From positions 993,501-1,057,500 of the forward strand of contig WPIO01000067.1 in assembly GCA_009760855.2 (NCBI GenBank): DNA of 64,000 nt, in the 5' to 3' direction. The notes below the pieces were generated by a model that was not told the origin of the DNA, searched no databases, and saw only the letters and a program-made list of their open reading frames with translations. The DNA comes from Cristatella mucedo (Eukaryota; Bryozoa; Phylactolaemata; Cristatellidae). A program made the translations under genes and the position numbers. The number at the start of each line of letters is the position of its first letter. The first letter of the stretch is position 1. Below, in pieces: positions 43,001 to 55,000 of this stretch.

Positions 43001-46000
43001 CACTTCATACAAACTTCCGACTTAATCCGTGCTTACCGCATCTGACACAGCTCGATATAAAACTGCTCACCGTTTGGCACCCTTAGAGGTATCCGGTTAA
43101 AAACCTGTTGCACCTCACTCTTTTTCCGTCCACCTCACTACTCCAGCTGCCGGAACCCAACATACATTTACGAGATCGCAACTACATAGCTCATAGAGAA
43201 ATGCATGTATTAGGACACTCTCCTACTCATGCTTTCTCTTTTAATTGGCAAACACTTGCTCGTCTCATATGTGCCTCATTGAAGAACGTGCAGTGGCATT
43301 GATAGCATTAATATAGGCCATCTAAATCCGAAACCATTTGTAAGACGACTGTTTTCAAACTCACTGAGATACTAGTTTGATTTTTGGAAAGCACATTCTA
43401 CGTGTAAAGGCTCACTGACATCGACACCGTCTCAATAAGTAAATATTCTGTCGTTATTTTTCTATGGCTCGCTCCTAAATCAACGTCCACCTAGCACTAC
43501 TTCGATACAACTGCCAGTCGAAGACATAACGTTCGTTCAGTAATGCGATCGAGCCCGTTACACCTCAAGTCGAGAGCTTTTGCATGTCCATCGAAGCGCA
43601 TTCTTACCAGGTGGCGTGGGCGTCGATGTAGCAATGTTAACTACAGCAGTGGCAGAGCCAGATGGGTTCGTAGCGGTACAAACGTATGTACCGGCATCCT
43701 CGGCCTCTAGCGATTGTATGCTGCAAAAAAAAAAGAGACACGTCTACTTCTGACGCAACACTGTCTTGGCTTTTACATGGAGTCATGTCACGGCCATTAG
43801 TCACCTTTCCTAACTTCAAAGCAACGTAACATTTATTTCAACGTTCACTTAGCCACCTTAAATACCTACGTTGAGCAAATTAGATTTCAGTCACAGTAAT
43901 ACGAAACTTGCGGTCTTTTTCAAGTAGAGTAGCCTTTAAGCATGTACATGAAGCAACACTTTTAAATACTTTGAAGGCAATAAAGCAAAAGTACGGCATT
44001 AATGCTTGCACAGAAGAAACGTAATCTGTCCTCTTTATACGTACGATTGAAGTTTTACACGCCAATGACGTACAACTAACAAGCAGTGGCAGCATGAAAA
44101 CTGCAAAGAGAGACTCGACAGGAATTCACTCCCAGTTGTCAACCTCGGTCACTCAGCCTTCTAAGTAAACCACGTTCACAACCTCTTTCCTCTATTTTTG
44201 TCAGCGACTGCCGGAACTGCTCGTGCAGTCTACTTACGTGACTTTGTTGCCATCAACGACGGCCGTGGTGGGCAGGGAAACTGAATTCGTGCCGATCAGT
44301 CTAGTCCATACATATGTAGGAGTCGGTTTGCCGTTCGCTTCGCAGACGAAGTGGATTGTGCCACCTATGGTCGTACTTCCAGTATGTGTCACGGTGATGT
44401 TGGTCGGAGAATTGGTGTCTACAATAAATATGTCCTAGTCATCGTGGGCTCCAAATGGTAAACGACTCTTCTGCACATGGACCGAATACAACGGGCAAGA
44501 TAGACGCCTTAAATCCTATCCGGTTGCTGGTACTAGGTATTCATTGTAATGTCAAGTATCCATATCAACTAATTCGTCACTTCATACAAACTTCCGACTT
44601 AATCCGTGCTTACCGCATCTGACACAGCTCGATAAAACTGCTCACCCTTTGGCACCCTTAGAGGTATCCGGTTAAAAACCTGTTGCACCTCACTCTTTTT
44701 CCGTCCACCTCACTACTCCAGCTGCCGGAACCCAACATACATTTACGAGATCGCAACTACATAGCTCATAGAGAAATGCATGTATTAGGACACTCTCCTA
44801 CTCATGCTTTCTCTTTTAATTGGCAAACACTTGCTCGTCTCATATGTGCCTCATTGAAGAACGTGCAGTGGCATTGATAGCATTAATATAGGCCATCTAA
44901 ATCCGAAACCATTTGTAAGACGACTGTTTTCAAACTCACTGAGATACTAGTTTGATTTTTGGAAAGCACATTCTACGTGTAAAGGCTCACTGACATCGAC
45001 ACCGTCTCAATAAGTAAATATTCTGTCGTTATTTTTCTATGGCTCGCTCCTAAATCAACGTCCACCTAGCACTACTTCGATACAACTGCCAGTCGAAGAC
45101 ATAACGTTCAGTAATGCGATCGAGCCCGTTACACCTCAAGTCGAGAGCTTTTGCATGTCCATCGAAGCGCATTCTTACCAGGTGGCGTGGGCGTCGATGT
45201 AGCAATGTTAACTACAGCAGTGGCAGAGCCAGATGGGTTCGTAGCGGTACAAACGTATGTACCGGCATCCTCGGCCTCTAGCGATTGTATGCTGCAAAAT
45301 AAAAGAGACACGTCTACTTCTGACGCAACACTGTCTTGGCTTTTACATGGAGTCATGTCACGGCCATTAGTCACCTTTCCTAACTTCAAAGCAACGTAAC
45401 ATTTATTTCAACGTTCACTTAGCCACCTTAAATACCTACGTTGAGCAAATTAGATTTCAGTCACAGTAATACGAAACTTGCGGTCTTTTTCAAGTAGAGT
45501 AGCCTTTAAGCATGTACATGAAGCAACACTTTTAAATACTTTGAAGGCAATAAAGCAAAAGTACGGCATTAATGCTTGCACAGAAGAAACGTAATCTGTC
45601 CTCTTTATACGTACGATTGAAGTTTTACACGCCAATGACGTACAACTAACAAGCAGTGGCAGCATGAAAACTGCAAAGAGAGACTCGACAGGAATTCACT
45701 CCCAGTTGTCAACCTCGGTCACTCAGCCTTCTAAGTAAACCACGTTCACAACCTCTTTCCTCTATTTTGTCAGCGACTGCCGGAACTGCTCGTGCAGTCT
45801 ACTTACGTGACTTTGTTGCCATCAACGACGGCCGTGGTGGGCAGGGAAACTGAATTCGTGCCGATCAGTCTAGTCCATACATATGTAGGAGTCGGTTTGC
45901 CGTTCGCTTCGCAGACGAAGTGGATTGTGCCACCTATGGTCGTACTTCCAGTATGTGTCACGGTGATGTTGGTCGGAGAATTGGTGTCTACAATAAATAT

Positions 46001-49000
46001 GTCCTAGTCATCGTGGGCTCCAAATGGTAAAAACGACTCTTCTGCACATGGACCGAATACAACGGGCAAGATAGACGCCTTAAATCCTATCCGGTTGCTG
46101 GTACTAGGTATTCATTGTAATGTCAAGTATCCATATCAACTAATTCGTCACTTCATACAAACTTCCGACTTAATCCGTGCTTACCGCATCTGACACAGCT
46201 CGATAAAACTGCTCACCCTTTGGCACCCCTTAGAGGTATCCGGTTAAAAACCTGTTGCACCTCACTCTTTTTCCGTCCACCTCACTACTCCAGCTGCCGG
46301 AACCCAACATACATTTACGAGATCGCAACTACATAGCTCATAGAGAAATGCATGTATTAGGACACTCTCCTACTCATGCTTTCTCTTTTAATTGGCAAAC
46401 ACTTGCTCGTCTCATATGTGCCTCATTGAAGAACGTGCAGTGGCATTGATAGCATTAATATAGGCCATCTAAATCCGAAACCATTTGTAAGACGACTGTT
46501 TTCAAACTCACTGAGATACTAGTTTGATTTTTGGAAAGCACATTCTACGTGTAAAGGCTCACTGACATCGACACCGTCTCAATAAGTAAATATTCTGTCG
46601 TTATTTTTCTATGGCTCGCTCCTAAATCAACGTCCACCTAGCACTACTTCGATACAACTGCCAGTCGAAGACATAACGTTCAGTAATGCGATCGAGCCCG
46701 TTACACCTCAAGTCGAGAGCTTTTGCATGTCCATCGAAGCGCATTCTTACCAGGTGGCGTGGGCGTCGATGTAGCAATGTTAACTACAGCAGTGGCAGAG
46801 CCAGATGGGTTCGTAGCGGTACAAACGTATGTACCGGCATCCTCGGCCTCTAGCGATTGTATGCTGCAAAATAAAAGAGACACGTCTACTTCTGACGCAA
46901 CACTGTCTTGGCTTTTACATGGAGTCATGTCACGGCCATTAGTCACCTTTCCTAACTTCAAAGCAACGTAACATTTATTTCAACGTTCACTTAGCCACCT
47001 TAAATACCTACGTTGAGCAAATTAGATTTCAGTCACAGTAATACGAAACTTGCGGTCTTTTTCAAGTAGAGTAGCCTTTAAGCATGTACATGAAGCAACA
47101 CTTTTAAATACTTTGAAGGCAATAAAGCAAAAGTACGGCATTAATGCTTGCACAGAAGAAACGTAATCTGTCCTCTTTATACGTACGATTGAAGTTTTAC
47201 ACGCCAATGACGTACAACTAACAAGCAGTGGCAGCATGAAAACTGCAAAGAGAGACTCGACAGGAATTCACTCCCAGTTGTCAACCTCGGTCACTCAGCC
47301 TTCTAAGTAAACCACGTTCACAACCTCTTTCCTCTATTTTGCTCAGCGACTGCCGGAACTGCTCGTGCAGTCTACTTACGTGACTTTGTTGCCATCAACG
47401 ACGGCCGTGGTGGGCAGGGAAACTGAATTCGTGCCGATCAGTCTAGTCCATACATATGTAGGAGTCGGTTTGCCGTTCGCTTCGCAGACGAAGTGGATTG
47501 TGCCACCTATGGTCGTACTTCCAGTATGTGTCACGGTGATGTTGGTCGGAGAATTGGTGTCTACAATAAATATGTCCTAGTCATCGTGGGCTCCAAATGG
47601 TAAACGACTCTTCTGCACATGGACCGAATACAACGGGCAAGATAGACGCCTTAAATCCTATCCGGTTGCTGGTACTAGGTATTCATTGTAATGTCAAGTA
47701 TCCATATCAACTAATTCGTCACTTCATACAAACTTCCGACTTAATCCGTGCTTACCGCATCTGACACAGCTCGATAAAACTGCTCACCCTTTGGCACCCT
47801 TAGAGGTATCCGGTTTAAAAACCTGTTGCACCTCACTCTTTTTCCGTCCACCTCACTACTCCAGCTGCCGGAACCCAACATACATTTACGAGATCGCAAC
47901 TACATAGCTCATAGAGAAATGCATGTATTAGGACACTCTCCTACTCATGCTTTCTCTTTTAATTGGCAAACACTTGCTCGTCTCATATGTGCCTCATTGA
48001 AGAACGTGCAGTGGCATTGATAGCATTAATATAGGCCATCTAAATCCGAAACCATTTGTAAGACGACTGTTTTCAAACTCACTGAGATACTAGTTTGATT
48101 TTTGGAAAGCACATTCTACGTGTAAAGGCTCACTGACATCGACACCGTCTCAATAAGTAAATATTCTGTCGTTATTTTTCTATGGCTCGCTCCTAAATCA
48201 ACGTCCACCTAGCACTACTTCGATACAACTGCCAGTCGAAGACATAACGTTCAGTAATGCGATCGAGCCCGTTACACCTCAAGTCGAGAGCTTTTGCATG
48301 TCCATCGAAGCGCATTCTTACCAGGTGGCGTGGGCGTCGATGTAGCAATGTTAACTACAGCAGTGGCAGAGCCAGATGGGTTCGTAGCGGTACAAACGTA
48401 TGTACCGGCATCCTCGGCCTCTAGCGATTGTATGCTGCAAAATAAAAGAGACACGTCTACTTCTGACGCAACACTGTCTTGGCTTTTACATGGAGTCATG
48501 TCACGGCCATTAGTCACCTTTCCTAACTTCAAAGCAACGTAACATTTATTTCAACGTTCACTTAGCCACCTTAAATACCTACGTTGAGCAAATTAGATTT
48601 CAGTCACAGTAATACGAAACTTGCGGTCTTTTTCAAGTAGAGTAGCCTTTAAGCATGTACATGAAGCAACACTTTTAAATACTTTGAAGGCAATAAAGCA
48701 AAAGTACGGCATTAATGCTTGCACAGAAGAAACGTAATCTGTCCTCTTTATACGTACGATTGAAGTTTTACACGCCAATGACGTACAACTAACAAGCAGT
48801 GGCAGCATGAAAACTGCAAAAGAGAGACTCGACAGGAATTCACTCCCAGTTGTCAACCTCGGTCACTCAGCCTTCTAAGTAAACCACGTTCACAACCTCT
48901 TTCCTCTATTTTGTCAGCGACTGCCGGAACTGCTCGTGCAGTCTACTTACGTGACTTTGTTGCCATCAACGACGGCCGTGGTGGGCAGGGAAACTGAATT

Positions 49001-52000
49001 CGTGCCGATCAGTCTAGTCCATACATATGTAGGAGTCGGTTTGCCGTTCGCTTCGCAGACGAAGTGGATTGTGCCACCTATGGTCGTACTTCCAGTATGT
49101 GTCACGGTGATGTTGGTCGGAGAATTGGTGTCTACAATAAATATGTCCTAGTCATCGTGGGCTCCAAATGGTAAACGACTCTTCTGCACATGGACCGAAT
49201 ACAACGGGCAAGATAGACGCCTTAAATCCTATCCGGTTGCTGGTACTAGGTATTCATTGTAATGTCAAGTATCCATATCAACTAATTCGTCACTTCATAC
49301 AAACTTCCGACTTAATCCGTGCTTACCGCATCTGACACAGCTCGATAAAACTGCTCACCCTTTGGCACCCTTAGAGGTATCCGGTTAAAAACCTGTTGCA
49401 CCTCACTCTTTTTCCGTCCACCTCACTACTCCAGCTGCCGGAACCCAACATACATTTACGAGATCGCAACTACATAGCTCATAGAGAAATGCATGTATTA
49501 GGACACTCTCCTACTCATGCTTTCTCTTTTAATTGGCAAACACTTGCTCGTCTCATATGTGCCTCATTGAAGAACGTGCAGTGGCATTGATAGCATTAAT
49601 ATAGGCCATCTAAATCCGAAACCATTTGTAAGACGACTGTTTTCAAACTCACTGAGATACTAGTTTGATTTTTGGAAAGCACATTCTACGTGTAAAGGCT
49701 CACTGACATCGACACCGTCTCAATAAGTAAATATTCTGTCGTTATTTTTCTATGGCTCGCTCCTAAATCAACGTCCACCTAGCACTACTTCGATACAACT
49801 GCCAGTCGAAGACATAACGTTCAGTAATGCGATCGAGCCCGTTACACCTCAAGTCGAGAGCTTTTGCATGTCCATCGAAGCGCATTCTTACCAGGTGGCG
49901 TGGGCGTCGATGTAGCAATGTTAACTACAGCAGTGGCAGAGCCAGATGGGTTCGTAGCGGTACAAACGTATGTACCGGCATCCTCGGCCTCTAGCGATTG
50001 TATGCTGCAAAATAAAAGAGACACGTCTACTTCTGACGCAACACTGTCTTGGCTTTTACATGGAGTCATGTCACGGCCATTAGTCACCTTTCCTAACTTC
50101 AAAGCAACGTAACATTTATTTCAACGTTCACTTAGCCACCTTAAATACCTACGTTGAGCAAATTAGATTTCAGTCACAGTAATACGAAACTTGCGGTCTT
50201 TTTCAAGTAGAGTAGCCTTTAAGCATGTACATGAAGCAACACTTTTAAATACTTTGAAGGCAATAAAGCAAAAGTACGGCATTAATGCTTGCACAGAAGA
50301 AACGTAATCTGTCCTCTTTATACGTACGATTGAAGTTTTACACGCCAATGACGTACAACTAACAAGCGGTGGCAGCATGAAAACTGCAAAGAGAGACTCG
50401 ACAGGAATTCACTCCCAGTTGTCAACCTCGGTCACTCAGCCTTCTAAGTAAACCACGTTCACAACCTCTTTCCTCTATTTTGCTCAGCGACTGCCGGAAC
50501 TGCTCGTGCAGTCTACTTACGTGACTTTGTTGCCATCAACGACGGCCGTGGTGGGCAGGGAAACTGAATTCGTGCCGATCAGTCTAGTCCATACATATGT
50601 AGGAGTCGGTTTGCCGTTCGCTTCGCAGACGAAGTGGATTGTGCCACCTATGGTCGTACTTCCAGTATGTGTCACGGTGATGTTGGTCGGAGAATTGGTG
50701 TCTACAATAAATATGTCCTAGTCATCGTGGGCTCCAAATGGTAAACGACTCTTCTGCACATGGACCGAATACAACGGGCAAGATAGACGCCTTAAATCCT
50801 ATCCGGTTGCTGGTACTAGGTATTCATTGTAATGTCAAGTATCCATATCAACTAATTCGTCACTTCATACAAACTTCCGACTTAATCCGTGCTTACCGCA
50901 TCTGACACAGCTCGATAAAACTGCTCACCCTTTGGCACCCTTAGAGGTATCCGGTTAAAAACCTGTTGCACCTCACTCTTTTTCCGTCCACCTCACTACT
51001 CCAGCTGCCGGAACCCAACATACATTTACGAGATCGCAACTACATAGCTCATAGAGAAATGCATGTATTAGGACACTCTCCTACTCATGCTTTCTCTTTT
51101 AATTGGCAAACACTTGCTCGTCTCATATGTGCCTCATTGAAGAACGTGCAGTGGCATTGATAGCATTAATATAGGCCATCTAAATCCGAAACCATTTGTA
51201 AGACGACTGTTTTCAAACTCACTGAGATACTAGTTTGATTTTTGGAAAGCACATTCTACGTGTAAAGGCTCACTGACATCGACACCGTCTCAATAAGTAA
51301 ATATTCTGTCGTTATTTTTCTATGGCTCGCTCCTAAATCAACGTCCACCTAGCACTACTTCGATACAACTGCCAGTCGAAGACATAACGTTCAGTAATGC
51401 GATCGAGCCCGTTACACCTCAAGTCGAGAGCTTGTGCATGTCCATCGAAGCGCATTCTTACCAGGTGGCGTGGGCGTCGATGTAGCAATGTTAACTACAG
51501 CAGTGGCAGAGCCAGATGGGTTCGTAGCGGTACAAACGTATGTACCGGCATCCTCGGCCTCTAGCGATTGTATGCTGCAAAATAAAAGAGACACGTCTAC
51601 TTCTGACGCAACACTGTCTTGGCTTTTACATGGAGTCATGTCACGGCCATTAGTCACCTTTCCTAACTTCAAAGCAACGTAACATTTATTTCAACGTTCA
51701 CTTAGCCACCTTAAATACCTACGTTGAGCAAATTAGATTTCAGTCACAGTAATACGAAACTTACGGTCTTTTTTAAGTAGAGTAGCCTTCAAGCATGTAC
51801 ATGAAGCAACACTTTTAAATACTTTGAAGGCAATAAAGCAAAAGTACGGCATTAATGCTTGCACTGAAGAAACGTAATCTGTCCTCTTTATACGTACGAT
51901 TGAAGTTTTACACGCCAATGACGTACAACTAACAAGCGGTGGCAGCATGAAAACTGCAAAGAGAGACTCGACAGGAATTCACTCCCAGTTGTCAACCTCG

Positions 52001-55000
52001 GTCACTCAGCCTTCTAAGTAAACCACGTTCACAACCTCTTTCCTCTATTTTTGTCAGCGACTGCCGGAACTGCTCGTGCAGTCTACTTACGTGACTTTGT
52101 TGCCATCAACGACGGCCGTGGTGGGCAGGGAAACTGAATTCGTGCCGATCAGTCTAGTCCATACATATGTAGGAGTCGGTTTGCCGTTCGCTTCGCAGAC
52201 GAAGTGGATTGTGCCACCTATGGTCGTACTTCCAGTATGTGTCACGGTGATGTTGGTCGGAGAATTGGTGTCTACAATAAATATGTCCTAGTCATCGTGG
52301 GCACCAAATGGTAAACGACTCTTCTGCACATGGACCGAATACAACGGGCAAGATAGACGCCTTAAATCCTATCCGGTTGCTGGTACTAGGTATTCATTGT
52401 AATGTCAAGTATCCATATCAACTAATTCGTCACTTCATGCAAACTTCCGACTTAATCCGTGCTTACCGCATCTGACACAGCTCGATAAAACCGCTCACCC
52501 TTTGGCACCCTTAGAGGTATCCGGTTAAAAACCTGTTTCACCTCACTCTTGTTCCGTCCACCTCACTACTGCAGCTGCCGGAACCCAACATACATTTACG
52601 AGATCGCAACTACATAGCTCATAGAGAAATGCATGTATTAGGACACTCTCCTACTCATGCTTTCTCTTTTAATTGGCAAACACTTGCCCGTCTCACATGT
52701 GCCTCATTGAAGAACGCGGAGTGGCATTGATAGCATTAATATAGGCCATCGAAATCCGTATGCATTTGTAAGACGATTGTTTTCAAACTCACCGAGATAC
52801 TAGTCTGATTTTTGGAACGCACATTCTACGTGTAAAGGCTCACTGACATCGACACCGTCTCAATAAGTAAATATTCTGTCGTTATTTTTCTATGGCTCGC
52901 TCCTAAATCAACGTCCACCTAGCACTACTTCGATACAACTGGCAGTCGAAGACATAACGTTCAGTAATGCGATCGAGCCCGTTACACCTCAAGTCGAGAG
53001 CTTTTGCTTGTCCATCAAAGCGCATTCTTACCAGGTGGCGTGGGCGTCGATGTAGCAATGTTAACTACAGCAGTGGCAGAGCCAGATGGGTTCGTAGCGG
53101 TACAAACGTATGTACCGGCATCCTCGGCCTCTAGCGATTGTATGCTGCAAAATAAAAGAGACACGTCTACTTCTGACGCAACACTGTCTTGGCTTTTACA
53201 TGGAGTCATGTCACGGCCATTAGTCACCTTTCCTAACTTCAAAGCAACGTAACATTTATTTCAACGTTCACTTAGCCACCTTAAATACCTACGTTGAGCA
53301 AATTAGATTTCAGTCACAGTAATACGAAACTTACGGTCTTTTTTAAGTAGAGTAGCCTTCAAGCATGTACATGAAGCAACACTTTTAACTACTTTGAAAG
53401 CAATAAAGCAAAAGTACGGCATTAATGCTTGCACAGAAGAAACGTAATCTGTCCTCTTTATATGTACGATTGAAGTTTTACACGCCAATGACGTACAACT
53501 AACAATCGGTGGCAGCATGAAATCTGCAAAGAGAGACTCGACAGGCATTCACTCCCAGTTGTCAACCTCAGTCACTCAGTCTTCCAAATAAACCACGTTC
53601 ACAACCTCTTCCCTCTATTTCGGTCAGCGACTGCCGGCACTGCTCGTGCATCCCACATACGTGACTTTGTTGCCATCAACGACGGCCGTGGTGGGCAGGG
53701 AAACTGAATTCGTGCCGCTCAGTCTAGTCCATACATATGTAGGAGTCGGTTTGCCGTTCGCTTCGCAGACGAAGTGGATTGTGCCACCTATGGTCGTACT
53801 TCCAGTATGTGTCACGGTGATGTTGGTCGGAGGATTGGTGTCTACAATAAATACGTCCTAGTCATCGTGGGCTTCAAACGGTAAACGACTGTGTCATATA
53901 CGGACGTAATTCCGTCGGCAACACAGACGCAATGACCCTTCACTTTTTATCGTACTAGTTAACCCAACATTAAGACACATAGTTAGTTGTTGGCAGCGAA
54001 ACTGAAATAATGCATTTATGTCTACTTCACGCTTATGTAGGAGTGGATGTGCCGTCGGTATCGCAAAACATGTGAGTTTGGCCACAAGTGGTCGTACTTC
54101 CTTTATATGTCCCTTCGACATTTCTCGGAGGATTGGTCTTGACATTGAAGGTATTGGAATCATCGCGAGCATTTCAAAGCGCTCGAATCCGCTGTACATT
54201 TGCATAATTCAGTTCGCGATATCGTTGCGATGATATTAGTTAGGGTTCTCGTTCGAAGTAAGCGACCCCATTTAAGACAATAATAGACTACCGTTCGAAT
54301 TAGAGAATTAATGCCTGAATACTCTCTATTTAGTCAACACGTGCCAACCGCATCTGATAAAGCATCAGTAAAATTCTAACAATAATTATGTCGTGCTAGC
54401 TTAGCTCAAATATACGCACACCTCTGGCACACTTCGGTGAAACTCGATGGTCATTTTAGCATTAAATATCCGAGTATGAATTCCTTCGCTAAGTAATTGC
54501 ATTGACGAACGAGATAAATGCGACACTATTCGCACGTCGGAGTGAATGACTGCATAAATTATTTCGCAGAAGCAACATCTGAACCTATTTAACATATTGC
54601 GACGAAGACCTGTAAAACATAGATATCATTTGAAAAGACCTGCCGTCTGATCGTGATACCATAATGTGATACCATCGTTCCAAAAGTATGAGGATTACAG
54701 CTACATCAGAGTTTGAGTCCACATCTAACAAGTACCTGTGGTTACACCTATTTCTTCATGGTATTAACTTGTAATTTTACCTCTAGTTATTATTCTAATA
54801 CCTTCCTTTTATTAGCCATGTTACTTTTTATGATTTAGGCTGAATATGTATTACTAGTCTTAATTTACCGCTTTTTACAATCGATATGCGATTAATGAAA
54901 ACAACGAGTCGTCGCCAACGAAGGCCTAGGCCTTGGCCAATAACCTTTAAAAATGAAACCCTTTTCACAATGACAGTGTCACAGATACTTTGTACAAGTT

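Larger units (their letters stand above)
8340..53935 (-). repeat. 29-copy tandem array of a ~1,570-bp two-exon Ig module
   Basis: Successive exon A copies are spaced 1,569-1,577 bp apart, except one 1,504-bp unit. A typical unit is exon A (181 bp), intron 1 (about 516 bp), exon B (113 bp) and intron 2 (about 760 bp). Exons and introns are nearly identical between copies, with scattered point changes and 1-4 bp homopolymer indels. Left of about 8,340 the homology fades. On the right it decays between about 53,890 and 53,935. Copies are numbered here from the left, so copy 1 is most 3' in the transcript and copy 29 most 5'. Copy number as assembled should be treated as provisional, because arrays this homogeneous can be collapsed or expanded in assembly. 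Confidence 0.97.

Noticed and set aside
9732-53861. Recurring plus-strand open frames of 71, 82 and 64 codons in each unit as genes
   Set aside because: The 71- and 82-codon frames are antisense shadows of exons A and B, and the 64-codon frame is in intron 2. They recur only because the DNA repeats, and they lack any family signature.
8340-53935. Array as CRISPR or satellite DNA
   Set aside because: The unit is 1.57 kb with intact spliced exons. There are no short repeat-spacer units, and the coding signal is strong.
8340-53935. Dscam-like mutually exclusive exon cluster for diversity
   Set aside because: The copies encode essentially the same domain, so alternative choice would create no diversity, and both exons of each module are present in series.
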